DNA of 64,000 nucleotides from Promethearchaeota archaeon (GTDB taxonomy: Archaea > Asgardarchaeota > Lokiarchaeia > Sigynarchaeales > SOKP01). The position numbers and the translations under genes are program-made. Every line of letters starts with the position of its first letter. Position 1 is the stretch's first letter. This document shows, in pieces, positions 37,400 to 46,462 of the stretch. The stretch is taken from NCBI GenBank assembly GCA_013375495.1, contig JABXKC010000008.1, positions 1 through 64,000 on the forward strand, given 5' to 3'. Under the pieces are notes generated by a model. That model was not told the origin of the DNA, did no database searches, and was given only the letters and a program-made list of their open reading frames with translations.

Positions 37400-37657
37400 A
37401 TGCAAATCTACGAATTAAAAATAAATAAAAACACGTGCACTGGTTGCAATGCGTGCGTAGTTAGCTGTCCTATAAACTTCAACGAATTGAGAAAAATGAG
37501 TTATTTGAATGAAAATAACGCCGTTATTTTGGTTAAAAACGGAATAGCGGTTCCTATTTATAGCGATGAGAGAGAAGTTAATTGCGATGGTTGCGGTGTA
37601 TGTGTGAAAATGTGTCCTCAAGTGGCAATCAGAATTGAAAATGTGGAGAAAGATTAA
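37400..37657 (+). CDS. fwdG: Formylmethanofuran dehydrogenase ferredoxin subunit (FwdG-like)
   Basis: This 85-residue polyferredoxin has two [4Fe-4S] sites: CTGCNACVVSCP near residue 14 and CDGCGVCVKMCP near 63. It passes electrons to the molybdopterin/tungstopterin subunit FwdB. Its size and cluster number match FwdG. It opens the fwd operon and ends 2 bases before the next gene. Another small ferredoxin annotation would fit the sequence alone; the operon makes FwdG the best call. Confidence 0.82.
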   Translation: MQIYELKINKNTCTGCNACVVSCPINFNELRKMSYLNENNAVILVKNGIAVPIYSDEREVNCDGCGVCVKMCPQVAIRIENVEKD

Positions 37658-37659
37658 AA

Positions 37660-38376
37660 ATGTCGTTTCCTAAGATATCCAGAACTATTACAAAAGAAAT
37701 GGAACATATCAAGGTTCAGTTCCTTACTGAAAATTTAGAGCTTATTTTAAACCGAGAAAAATGTGTTGGGTGCGGAACATGCGCTCGGGTTTGTCCCAAG
37801 GATGCAATTTCTCGTGGACCAGTGGGAGCATCTCGTCGTTTTCCCACAACAGAAGATATAATTCCGGAACTTTACGATCCTAAGCTTTGTGTCTTCTGTG
37901 GAACTTGCGTTTATTGCTGTCCTTTTGGAGCTTTAACCATGAAAAAAGACGGCGAAATTATCAATTTAGCCGATATCCCTCTTGTTGCTCAAAAAGTAAT
38001 GCCAACCTTAGAGTTTGAAACCAAAAAATTATTGAACGATAGAATCGCAAAACAATGGATTAAAGCAAAAGTAAAAGTTATAGACGAGGAATGTGCAAAA
38101 GGATGTGGCTCTTGTGCTGATGTTTGTCCATCAGGTTCGATTGAAATTGCTAAAAGAGCAGAGCATGGTTGGGAAATGTCGAAAAATGTCGAAGTTGTCG
38201 ATGAGGACGCGTGTGTAGCATGCGGAGCTTGCGATAACGCTTGCCCAACAGGAGCGTTGGTTCTTGAAATAACCGAAGTAAAAACGTCGGGTGAATTTGA
38301 AGAGCGATATTGGCCACCCTTAGTAGAAAGATTGAAAACTTTAAGATGGAGTAAAAAGGAGGAGGCTGTAAAATGA
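37660..38376 (+). CDS. fwdF: Polyferredoxin subunit (FwdF-like, short)
   Basis: This 238-residue polyferredoxin has four clear CxxCxxCxxxCP motifs: CVGCGTCARVCP (residue 32), CVFCGTCVYCCP (about 72), CAKGCGSCADVCP (about 147) and CVACGACDNACP (about 187). Described FwdF subunits of methanogens carry eight clusters in about 350 residues, so this one has about half of the usual electron wire. Its ATGA overlap with fwdD and 2-base gap from fwdG place it in the same operon. It passes electrons from ferredoxin to FwdB. Confidence 0.8.
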   Translation: MSFPKISRTITKEMEHIKVQFLTENLELILNREKCVGCGTCARVCPKDAISRGPVGASRRFPTTEDIIPELYDPKLCVFCGTCVYCCPFGALTMKKDGEIINLADIPLVAQKVMPTLEFETKKLLNDRIAKQWIKAKVKVIDEECAKGCGSCADVCPSGSIEIAKRAEHGWEMSKNVEVVDEDACVACGACDNACPTGALVLEITEVKTSGEFEERYWPPLVERLKTLRWSKKEEAVK

Positions 38377-38768
38377 GTTTAGACACCTTAATTCTTTTAA
38401 CTGGACGCACTATAAGTCAAGGAGTAGCTCTTGAGGGAGGAAAAGCATCGAGAGAGAATGTTCGAGCTGCAGGTATTTGTACATTTGATGCTGATGATTT
38501 TAGAAAACTCGATTGTATCGTAGGAACTCCAGTTAAAGTCATAACAGATTACGGAGAAGTTTTAGTGTATTCTACAATATCAGAAGAAGGACCTCATCCC
38601 GGTATTATTTTTATTCCGATGGGCCCTTGGGCAAATCAACTTGTAAATCCTAGTTCTCAAGGATGTGGCACTCCAACTTATAAAGGGATTAAAGCGAAAG
38701 TTGAAGTTGTAAAAAGTGGAAAAGTACTGGGTGCCATTGAATTAATAGGAAAGTTAAAAGAAACTTAG
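38373..38768 (+). CDS. fwdD: Formylmethanofuran dehydrogenase subunit D
   Basis: This 131-residue subunit belongs to the molydopterin dinucleotide-binding (C-terminal) family and completes the cofactor site of FwdB. FwdD-type stretches visible are LLTGRTISQGVALEGGK near the N-terminus and GIIFIPMGPWANQLVNP near 90. It overlaps the stop codon of fwdF by four bases (ATGA) and is followed by fwdB after 11 bases. Its length is normal for FwdD. Confidence 0.87.
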   Translation: MSLDTLILLTGRTISQGVALEGGKASRENVRAAGICTFDADDFRKLDCIVGTPVKVITDYGEVLVYSTISEEGPHPGIIFIPMGPWANQLVNPSSQGCGTPTYKGIKAKVEVVKSGKVLGAIELIGKLKET

Positions 38769-38779
38769 AGGAGAAAAAA

Positions 38780-40105
38780 ATGGTAGAAAAAGTAAAAATT
38801 ATTAAAGATGTTTGTTGTCCCTTTTGTGGTACTCTTTGTGATGATCTCGAGGTAGATATTGATTTAAAAACAGACGAAGTAGTTGAGGTCAGAAATGGTT
38901 GCCAGATTGGAACTAAGAAATTTTTTTCATCTAATCCTAGCGATCATAGATACACAAAACCTTTAATCCGAAAAAATGGAGAGCTTGTAGAGGTCTCGTG
39001 GGACGAAGCAATTGAAAAAGCCGCGGATATCCTGGTAAAGGCTCAAAGACCACTACTTTATGGATTTTCCAGCACAGAATGCGACGCTCAAAGTAGAGGC
39101 GTTGAGTTAGCAGAAATGTTAAACGCGCTTTTAGATAATACGGCATCAGTATGTCACGGTCCAAGTTTATTGGCAATTCAAGATGTCGGAGCTTCTCTAT
39201 CTACATTAGGAGAAATTAAAAATAGAGCAGATACCATTATTTTTTGGGGATCAAATCCTGTTCATGCACATCCTCGACACTTAAGTCGATATAGCGATTT
39301 TATTAGAGGATATTTTAGAACAGATGGTAGAAACGATAGATATATTGTGGTGGTTGACCCACGATATACTCATACTGCACAAATTGCAGATAAATATATT
39401 AAAATAAACCCTAGTGAAGATTACGAACTTGTTCAAGCAATAAGAGCAGTGTTAAGAGGATCTGATTTGGATGTAAAAGAAGTTTCAGGCGTTCCTATAG
39501 AAGAAATTAAGGAATTAGTAGATATTTTAAAAAAAAGTAATTTTGGAGTTGTTTTTTTTGGCATGGGCTTAACCCAGAGCTTAGCACATCATCGTAATAT
39601 AGATACCGCTATACGCTTAGTTACAGAGTTAAATGATTATACCAAATTCATTCTAATTCCAATGAGAGGACACTACAATGTTGCGGGAGCAAACCAAGTA
39701 TTCCTCTGGAATACGGGTTACGCTTATTCCATCGACTTTTCACGAGGTTATCCTCGCTATAACCCGGGAGAATTCTCTTCCGTCGATCTTCTAATGCGGG
39801 ACGAAGTTGATGCTTCTTTAATCGTTGCATCTGATCCTGGAAGTAATTTTCCCGCAGCTTCAGTAAAGAACTTATTTAAACACCCTCTAATTGCAATCGA
39901 GCCTCATAAAACGCCAACTTCAGCGTTTGCTGACGTCGTTTTACCTGCAGCTATCGCTGGAATCGAATGTGAAGGAACCGCGTACCGAATGGACAAAATT
40001 CCTTTAAGATTAAGAAAAGTAAAAGAAGCAACAGGAGACAGTTTGTCTGATAAAGAGATTTTAGAAAGAATAATTGAAAAAGTAAAGGAGAAGTTAGGTG
40101 AATAA
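38780..40105 (+). CDS. fwdB: Formylmethanofuran dehydrogenase subunit B (catalytic)
   Basis: This 441-residue catalytic subunit reduces CO2 to formate at a tungsten or molybdenum bis-pterin centre. The N-terminal [4Fe-4S] ligands are Cys13, Cys16, Cys20 and Cys41 (CCPFCGTLC, then GCQIG). The metal ligand is Cys125 in TASVCHGPS, in the place of Cys or selenocysteine in FwdB/FmdB. Other pterin-binding stretches are WGSNPVHAHPRH, VVDPRYTHTA and MRGHYNVAGANQV. It is preceded by GGAG and lies between fwdD and fwdC. The tungsten versus molybdenum choice cannot be read from sequence. Confidence 0.9.
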   Translation: MVEKVKIIKDVCCPFCGTLCDDLEVDIDLKTDEVVEVRNGCQIGTKKFFSSNPSDHRYTKPLIRKNGELVEVSWDEAIEKAADILVKAQRPLLYGFSSTECDAQSRGVELAEMLNALLDNTASVCHGPSLLAIQDVGASLSTLGEIKNRADTIIFWGSNPVHAHPRHLSRYSDFIRGYFRTDGRNDRYIVVVDPRYTHTAQIADKYIKINPSEDYELVQAIRAVLRGSDLDVKEVSGVPIEEIKELVDILKKSNFGVVFFGMGLTQSLAHHRNIDTAIRLVTELNDYTKFILIPMRGHYNVAGANQVFLWNTGYAYSIDFSRGYPRYNPGEFSSVDLLMRDEVDASLIVASDPGSNFPAASVKNLFKHPLIAIEPHKTPTSAFADVVLPAAIAGIECEGTAYRMDKIPLRLRKVKEATGDSLSDKEILERIIEKVKEKLGE

Positions 40106-40108
40106 ATC

Positions 40109-40918
40109 GTGGACGAGATCAAATTAAAAATCAAGAAAAAACTCGAATTTCCCTTAGAAGCAGACAGTATTACCCCAGATAACTTTGCTGGGAAAACAGT
40201 CGCTGAGATTAAAAAATTACCGTTATATTATGCAACTAAAAAGGTAACAATAGGCGACTTTTTTGATGTCTCTGGAAAGTCAACTGAAGTTGCCAATACT
40301 AAGATTATTATGGATGGCGATTTATCGAATGTTAAGCGAATTGGCGAAAAAATGACGGGTGGAGAAATCGAGATAAATAGCGCCGTAGGAATGCACGTAG
40401 GAAACAATATGTCTGGGGGAAAAATACAAGTAAATGGAAATGCTGATGATTGGGCTGGTGCTATGCTTCAAGGAGGCGAACTTGAAATCAATGGAGATGC
40501 CGGACATTATGTTGGATCTGCTTATAGAGGCTTTTGGCAAGGTATGAAGAACGGTATTATCAAAGTAAAGGGCAGAGTTGGAGTTGAGTCCATGCTCTGG
40601 GCTAAGAGCTCAAAACCCGCAAATAAATGGCCTACGTTATATTGTGGTAGCGCAGATTCTTTTTTGGGAATTCATAATCATGGCGGTACTATAGTTGTAG
40701 AAGGAAATGTCGATCGTTGTGTTGGAGCAGATCAAGCGTGGGGTAGCATTGTAATCAAGGGAAAAGTTTCAAGGCTTCTACCCTCATATAAGAAAGTTGG
40801 AGAAGTCAAAGAGGTTCAACTTCCAAACGGAGAAGTGATTAAAGGAAAATTTATTGAATATAGCGGAGATCACACCATTAAGAAAGAAACTAATGGAAGG
40901 CTATACATTGCTGCTTAA
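40109..40918 (+). CDS. fwdC: Formylmethanofuran dehydrogenase subunit C
   Basis: This 269-residue structural subunit has a right-handed beta-helix made of glycine-rich repeats (GGEIEINSAVG, GGKIQVNGNADDWAG, GGELEINGDAGHYVG, GGTIVVEGNVDR), as in FwdC and glutamate synthase domain 3. It is the last fwd gene here. The start is GTG 40109, 3 bases after the fwdB stop. FwdA, the amidohydrolase that transfers the formyl group to methanofuran, is not next to it; in methanogens it is often in the same operon. Confidence 0.88.
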   Translation: MDEIKLKIKKKLEFPLEADSITPDNFAGKTVAEIKKLPLYYATKKVTIGDFFDVSGKSTEVANTKIIMDGDLSNVKRIGEKMTGGEIEINSAVGMHVGNNMSGGKIQVNGNADDWAGAMLQGGELEINGDAGHYVGSAYRGFWQGMKNGIIKVKGRVGVESMLWAKSSKPANKWPTLYCGSADSFLGIHNHGGTIVVEGNVDRCVGADQAWGSIVIKGKVSRLLPSYKKVGEVKEVQLPNGEVIKGKFIEYSGDHTIKKETNGRLYIAA

Positions 40919-41109
40919 TTTACTCAAGCAATCGCTTTAATTTTTAACTATTTCTGCTGAAGATATTATTTTTTCCGAATTGTTATAGTGAAACTTAAAA
41001 GACAAATTAAAAGTGCTGTTTAGATAATTAAAAAGCCAAAATTAATATTGCTAAATTACTTAAATTCTTCTTAAAGAGAAATTCGTTTACAAAAATTAGT
41101 GTTTTCTAA

Positions 41110-41994
41110 ATGAAAAAATTAAATATTAAAAACAAAGAAATTCGATTGCTAGTCCTAGTTGGTGTACTCACTTTTCTGTTCATTTCAGTGAATTCGAATC
41201 AGTTTTTAAGTTTTCTGGATAACAACACTAATCAAGAATCCCAGAATTTCCAGAATGATTTCCCAAGAGCTTCAGCACCTATAGTTAACGTAATTTTACC
41301 CGCAAATAATACAGTGGTAGGAGCTCGACCACTAATTCAAGTTACAGCAATCGATGTCAATTTAGATCTGATTTGGTACAGGATTGCCTCAAATATTATC
41401 TTCATAAATAACGATTCCGCCGAGTTATTAAACCTACTGATCTGGAATGCTTTACCAGAAGGACCGTTCACAATAGAACTATTTGCTAATGATACCGCAG
41501 GAAATCTCAATAATTTTCACACATTAAATCTTACTAAAGATACTTCTGCGCCTATAGTTGATATTGTACATCCTTTACCTGATGAGACATATAGTACTTC
41601 CGCTCCACAAATTACTTTAAATATTAATGATGCAACGCTCGACAGTGCCTGGTATTATATCGCAGGAACTAATTTTACTTTCCAATTTACGCCCTCCCTC
41701 GGAACTAATATTATAACTATTAACCAAGAAGCGTGGAATTCTCTTTCAGAAGGAAATGTTACGATTATATTCTATGCCAATGATAGCCTTGGAAGGATTT
41801 CATTTGATAGTATTAGGTTAGAGAAAGACTTACCTGAGGTTTTTGACTTCATTGCATTCTTATTAAGTCCACCCGGGCTTACTATTATTGGAATTGTTAT
41901 AGCAATTGTAATAGTTGTCATTTTACTTAGAAGACGGAGCTATCATAGAACAAGCGAAAAGGAAGTAAGAAAAATAGAAAGTTTATGGGATTAA
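41110..41994 (+). CDS. Membrane-anchored surface protein with two Ig-like repeats
   Basis: This 294-residue protein has a signal-like N-terminal helix (LLVLVGVLTFLFISV near residue 13) and two beta-sandwich repeats of about 90 residues. The repeats share the patterns WYRI...IWNALPEGPFTI and WYYI...AWNSLSEGNVTI, each with a FxANDxxGx motif. A C-terminal transmembrane helix (GIVIAIVIVVILL) follows. The rest is exposed outside and asparagine-rich, so N-glycosylation is likely. Possibly an adhesion or cell-surface protein. There is no named family. Confidence 0.65.
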   Translation: MKKLNIKNKEIRLLVLVGVLTFLFISVNSNQFLSFLDNNTNQESQNFQNDFPRASAPIVNVILPANNTVVGARPLIQVTAIDVNLDLIWYRIASNIIFINNDSAELLNLLIWNALPEGPFTIELFANDTAGNLNNFHTLNLTKDTSAPIVDIVHPLPDETYSTSAPQITLNINDATLDSAWYYIAGTNFTFQFTPSLGTNIITINQEAWNSLSEGNVTIIFYANDSLGRISFDSIRLEKDLPEVFDFIAFLLSPPGLTIIGIVIAIVIVVILLRRRSYHRTSEKEVRKIESLWD

Positions 41995-42007
41995 ATCGTT
42001 TACACCC

Positions 42008-42015
42008 TTTTTTTT
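42008..42015 (+). terminator. T-tract terminator after surface protein gene
   Basis: Eight T residues follow the surface protein stop codon by 14 bases, consistent with archaeal termination before the next gene. Confidence 0.4.
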
Positions 42016-42081
42016 AATTTTTCAGTTTTATTTATTTAAGAAGTCTTAATTATCAACCTACATTAAGAAAAGGTCAGTATC

Positions 42082-42891
42082 GTGTTTCAAAAAAAAATTA
42101 ATATTACTAGAATTTTCAAGGAAGAAAGAAAGGAAGAACTGGATACCGTTCTAATTGAAAGCCCAATTGATATCTTTATCAATTCGAAACCGTTGGTAAA
42201 TATAATCTGCCTGAATAAAGATTTAAAGGAATTAACGGTAGGTTTCTTGTTTTCTATTGGGATTATCAATGGAATGGATGACATTAGTATAATAAAAATT
42301 AATAATGTAGAAGGTCGAGTTTACATCGAGTTGGTAGACTCTAGGGATTTTAACTCAGAAACTTTGGAGTTGACACCAGTCAGCAGAGTTATTGATACTA
42401 CGTGTGGAATTCCTTCTCCTTGGCGTAAATTGATTAAAAAAAAATTAATCGAAACGGAAAACATTTTACGTTTAGACACAGAATTTACAATAAGCTCAGA
42501 ACTCATTTTTTCATCAATGAGGGAGATGCAAAAAAATACGCACTTATTTAGAGAAACGGGAGGTTGTCACGGAGCTGCGATTTTCGATCTCAAAGGTTCT
42601 CTCATAACAGTTAAAGAAGACATAGGACGACATAACGCTATAGATAAAGTTATTGGCGAATTACTATTGAAAAAAGAACCTTTCGACAATAAAATTCTTA
42701 CTTCAACGGGGCGTTTGACTGGCGATTCAGTTCTTAAAGCGGTGAGAGCACAAATTCCCATTGTTTCTTCTTTATCTGCAGCAGTTGAATCCGGTATAAG
42801 ACTAGCTGATTCTTACGGAATAACTTTAATTGGATTTGCTCGAGGCAAGAAAATGAATATTTACTCTCACTCTAAGAGAATAAAGCTTTAA
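42082..42891 (+). CDS. fdhD: FdhD-type sulfurtransferase for molybdenum/tungsten enzymes
   Basis: This 269-residue protein belongs to the FdhD family, which carries sulfur from a cysteine desulfurase to the bis-pterin cofactor of formate dehydrogenases. Diagnostic stretches are RETGGCHGAAIFD, EDIGRHNAIDKVIG, STGRLTGDSVLKAV and GITLIGFARG. The mobile cysteine loop of E. coli FdhD holds two cysteines. Here it reads DTTCGIPSPW, with only one. The start is GTG 42082. It lies just after the fwd operon and a surface-protein gene, so its client is probably the catalytic subunit of the formylmethanofuran dehydrogenase. Confidence 0.85.
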   Translation: MFQKKINITRIFKEERKEELDTVLIESPIDIFINSKPLVNIICLNKDLKELTVGFLFSIGIINGMDDISIIKINNVEGRVYIELVDSRDFNSETLELTPVSRVIDTTCGIPSPWRKLIKKKLIETENILRLDTEFTISSELIFSSMREMQKNTHLFRETGGCHGAAIFDLKGSLITVKEDIGRHNAIDKVIGELLLKKEPFDNKILTSTGRLTGDSVLKAVRAQIPIVSSLSAAVESGIRLADSYGITLIGFARGKKMNIYSHSKRIKL

Positions 42892-42999
42892 TATAACAAA
42901 TATTGTTATCTAGCTAGAATAGAATTAAAAACTTTAATTTCTATATTATCATATCTAGTTTAACGGAATTTAATTACGATATTAAATAGGAGAAAAAAA

Positions 43000-43611
43000 A
43001 TGAAATATAAGTTTTGGATTTTGCTAATAATTATTGGTGGGATTTTAATGATCGTTGGTTCTGCTATCGGAAGTGCAGCTTTCTATCAATATCTTATTAT
43101 CCTTGCCGATCCCTATATTGGCCTAGAATTCAAACCACTCGTCACAGCGATTTTAACCGTGTTAGAATACATCGCATTCTACGGCGGTTATTCAGTCCTT
43201 GTGGGTGTATTCTTGATACTAATTAAATTTAATAAATTGGGAAGTATAATCATTACGATTGCGACGAGTTTTGGATTGTTGGGTTTGATTATTTATGGTG
43301 CTACTTGGATAGTAGGATCTATTGGCATTCCACTTAATCCAACGTGGCAAACTGTTCTAGATACAATTTATAGTTTATTTACTTTCAATTCGGGGATGGC
43401 ATTTGCAGGAACTGCAATTGCAGTTTTTGGCAAGTTTGGATTAAATAGAGCGGAGAAAGCTTACGAAGAAGAAGCCGAAGAAGCTATAGAAGCTTTTGAG
43501 AAGGAAGAATCTTCCTCTGAAAATTCTGGAACCAAGTTCTGTCCTGATTGTGGCGCAGAATTACCTGCTTACGCGAATTTTTGCAACAAATGCGGGAAAA
43601 ATTTCGACTAA
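43000..43611 (+). CDS. Membrane protein with C-terminal zinc ribbon
   Basis: This 203-residue protein has about four transmembrane segments (starting IIIGGILMIVGSAIGSA), an acidic linker (EEEAEEAIEAFEKEE) and a C-terminal zinc ribbon CPDCGAELPAYANFCNKCG. The same plan, membrane part plus terminal zinc ribbon, recurs in a later gene (49492-49938). Its function is unknown. The leader has AGGAG 8 bases before the ATG. Confidence 0.6.
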   Translation: MKYKFWILLIIIGGILMIVGSAIGSAAFYQYLIILADPYIGLEFKPLVTAILTVLEYIAFYGGYSVLVGVFLILIKFNKLGSIIITIATSFGLLGLIIYGATWIVGSIGIPLNPTWQTVLDTIYSLFTFNSGMAFAGTAIAVFGKFGLNRAEKAYEEEAEEAIEAFEKEESSSENSGTKFCPDCGAELPAYANFCNKCGKNFD

Positions 43612-43627
43612 ATAACTCTTTCTTTTC

Positions 43628-43635
43628 TTTTTTTT
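43628..43635 (+). terminator. T-tract terminator
   Basis: Eight T residues lie 17 bases after the stop of the zinc-ribbon membrane protein, fitting an archaeal terminator. Confidence 0.4.
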
Positions 43636-43784
43636 ACCTTATTGATAAATTTAAGAAATATTTCAAGTTAAATTAAGAGGAAATATAAAATATAATGTCA
43701 TGCTCTCAAACAGTAAAGTTTTATATCTCTAATTTTATATAATATTATCTAGGGTAAAATTATCAGACCTATTGACGATGTAAA

Positions 43785-45371
43785 ATGAATATTGAAATTT
43801 TTGGTGGGGTTGGTGAGATTGGGGGGAATAAAATATTCGTTACTATTGGCGATAAAAAATTCCTTTTTGATTTTGGACTTTCTTTTAGTGAAAACCAGAA
43901 ATACTTCTCAGAGTTTCTCAATCCTCGTAAATTTAACGGAATAATTGATTATTTATACTTAGGACTCATTCCACCGATGAATAAGTTATATAGAAATGAT
44001 TTGATCACTCCATTTTCTAATGTCCTGAATTCTGATCCATATAATATTATAACGACTAGCGAAAATATCGTCGATGCTTTTTTTCTCACTCACGCGCACT
44101 TAGATCACTACAAATTTATGGGTTTTCTGAAGCAAAATACGCCAATCTATATGAATTGGATTTCAAATACATTATTAGAACATCTAACTAGCACTTCTAA
44201 AGATACCCTCTCACGTGAGGTTTTGAATTTCTACGAATTTTTTAAAATGGTTCCTAAAAAAACGAAAAGTGATACTGGAGAAATCGAATATAAAAGAGCA
44301 AAAAAACCTGATTACAGAAGATCGGAGATCAAGAGGCCAATTAGAATTTTGAAAGAGGGTAAGCCTTCAAGGTTTAAATCGTCTCAAGGAGAGGTTAATG
44401 TTACCCCGTTTCAGACAGATCATTCAATTCCAGGCGCGTGCTCTTATATAATTGAAAACGATGGGAGAAGCATAGTCTATACAGGGGATTTTAGAAGACA
44501 CGGATTTCATAGCGAATGGGTTGACGATTTCATCAAAAAAGCTCATAATTCTAATCCGATATCAATAATTACTGAGGGGACAAGAGTTCCTTCTGTTGAA
44601 AATTATAATAATGGCTCGTATCGCGATGAGGACCAAACTGAAATTGAGGTTAAAAGTCTGGCTAGTAAGATTATAAAAGATCATCCGGGATTAGTTCTTG
44701 TAAGATGTTCTCCTAGAAATCTCGATAGGATTTTACTTTTTTATTCACTCGCTAAAAAGTTCAACAGAAGATTCGCAATTACTCCCAAAATATTTCATTT
44801 AATAGATAGTTTTAGGATGGAATTTGATAATATGGAAGAAAATCGTATAAAACAATATTATAATGATTATAATTTGCCGGATTATAGCGATAAAAATTTC
44901 GTAGTGTATTTACCCCGTAAGGGTTGGGGTAAATTTGAAGCAGCAGATTATAGAGAAGCTTACCAAAATGATATTTTTAAGATTGACAACTATGTTACAT
45001 ATAAGGATGTGAAAAAGGAACCTGATAAATATTTGTTGTACCTCGACTATTATATGTTAAGCGAATTAATTGATATAGATCAGAAACCAAATAGTACCAT
45101 ATTTTTAAATTCGACTACAGACCCGTTTAATGAAGAAATGAATATACAAGAAGAAAAATTAGACGCGTGGTTACTAAGATTTAATATTTCAAAAACAGAA
45201 ACCATTCACTCTTCTGGTCATTGCAACGTCGATAAACTAATAGATTTTCTGCAAAAAATTAATGCTGATAATATCATACCTGTTCATACAGAACACCCTG
45301 AAGCATTTCAAGAATTTGGATTATCTGCTAAATTAACCTTACCAGTTAAAGGTAAGAAATATACTTTTTAA
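43785..45371 (+). CDS. Beta-CASP metallo-beta-lactamase-fold nuclease (RNase J-like)
   Basis: This 528-residue protein has the metallo-beta-lactamase fold with the zinc motif LTHAHLDHY (near residue 105), then PFQTDHSIPGACSY and IVYTGDFRRHG near 225. The beta-CASP end is HSSGHCN and IPVHTEHPEAF near 505. It resembles archaeal RNase J-like exonucleases, which trim RNA 5' ends. There is a charged lysine-rich insertion near 165-200 (KKPDYRRSEIKRP) not present in short family members. Cytosolic. It is a single gene with an A/T-rich leader. Confidence 0.78.
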   Translation: MNIEIFGGVGEIGGNKIFVTIGDKKFLFDFGLSFSENQKYFSEFLNPRKFNGIIDYLYLGLIPPMNKLYRNDLITPFSNVLNSDPYNIITTSENIVDAFFLTHAHLDHYKFMGFLKQNTPIYMNWISNTLLEHLTSTSKDTLSREVLNFYEFFKMVPKKTKSDTGEIEYKRAKKPDYRRSEIKRPIRILKEGKPSRFKSSQGEVNVTPFQTDHSIPGACSYIIENDGRSIVYTGDFRRHGFHSEWVDDFIKKAHNSNPISIITEGTRVPSVENYNNGSYRDEDQTEIEVKSLASKIIKDHPGLVLVRCSPRNLDRILLFYSLAKKFNRRFAITPKIFHLIDSFRMEFDNMEENRIKQYYNDYNLPDYSDKNFVVYLPRKGWGKFEAADYREAYQNDIFKIDNYVTYKDVKKEPDKYLLYLDYYMLSELIDIDQKPNSTIFLNSTTDPFNEEMNIQEEKLDAWLLRFNISKTETIHSSGHCNVDKLIDFLQKINADNIIPVHTEHPEAFQEFGLSAKLTLPVKGKKYTF

Positions 45372-45510
45372 TAAGATTTGAAAGCATTATTATATACAAT
45401 GCATTCGAATTCACAAAATTTATTATTAAATTTAGTATTAGAATAATTATTATTATTCCAAAAGTTGACGTACTTAACAACTAAAAGAAATTTTAAAATG
45501 AGGATTTATT

Positions 45511-46407
45511 ATGACTAAAGTTGAAGAATTTAAATTGTTCGCCGGCTGCACAATAGGAAATCGGATTCCATTTATTGAAGCTAGCTCACGTAAGGTATTT
45601 GAAAAGCTTGGAATAAAGACTTCTGATGCGCCATTTGCGTGTTGTCCTGATCCAGTTGGTTTTAACGCAGTAGATCACACAAGCTGGCTAGCTATGGGCG
45701 CACGTAATCTAGTTCTTGCTGAAGCCGAAGGGAAAGATATTGTGTCGCTTTGCAATGGTTGTTTTCAGACTTTAAAGCTGGTGAACTCAGAGTTAAATCA
45801 CGAAGATCACGAAAAAGAAAAGATAAATGAAATTTTGGGAAAAATAGGAAAAGAGTTTAAAGGTACAATTAATGTTAAGCATTTTGTCGAAGTTTTGCAC
45901 GAGTATGGGCCTGAAAAAATTAAAGAATTCGTTACTCACGATTTTTCAGGAGTAAAGATTGCATGTCATACTGGATGCCATTACAATAGACCTTCTGAAA
46001 TTGTTCAAACCGATGATCCGATGGAGCCAAAAAAGTTAAGGGAATTAGTTGCAGCTACAGGAGCAACTCCAGTTGATTACGACGAGGAATATATTTGCTG
46101 TGGATCTGGCGTTGGAAACGCTGAACCCGAAATCGGGATACAAATTTTGGCAAATAAGTTAGCTAGTGCCACCAAAGCTGGTGCTGATGCCTTTGTTGTT
46201 ATCTGCCCTGCATGTTTTCAACAATTAGACACCAACCAAAAGAAGGCAGGAACTCAATCTAATAACAAATTTGATGTTCCAATATTGTACTTAACAGAGC
46301 TTTACGCTTTAGCATTTGGATTCAATCCTGACGATCTTGGTTTAAAATTCCATCGGGCCCGTTTATCTGGTTTTCTTGAAAAGTTTGGGCTTACAAAGAA
46401 AGAGTAA
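45511..46407 (+). CDS. hdrB: HdrB-like heterodisulfide reductase subunit
   Basis: This 298-residue protein is related to HdrB, which carries two cysteine-rich CCG domains that hold non-cubane [4Fe-4S] clusters and reduce disulfides. The first domain has AGCTIGNRI, FACCPDP and SLCNGCFQ; the second has CHTGCHYNRP, YICCGSGVG and VICPACFQQLD. Both sets of cysteines look complete. No HdrA or HdrC lies next to it, so the partners must be elsewhere, for example the incomplete Fe-S cluster at the left edge of the window. Alternative roles are those of other CCG-domain oxidoreductases. Confidence 0.83.
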   Translation: MTKVEEFKLFAGCTIGNRIPFIEASSRKVFEKLGIKTSDAPFACCPDPVGFNAVDHTSWLAMGARNLVLAEAEGKDIVSLCNGCFQTLKLVNSELNHEDHEKEKINEILGKIGKEFKGTINVKHFVEVLHEYGPEKIKEFVTHDFSGVKIACHTGCHYNRPSEIVQTDDPMEPKKLRELVAATGATPVDYDEEYICCGSGVGNAEPEIGIQILANKLASATKAGADAFVVICPACFQQLDTNQKKAGTQSNNKFDVPILYLTELYALAFGFNPDDLGLKFHRARLSGFLEKFGLTKKE

Positions 46408-46462
46408 ACAATTCTTTTTCTTAACTATTTTTTTATATACAAAGGAAAATTTAGTTTATTTA

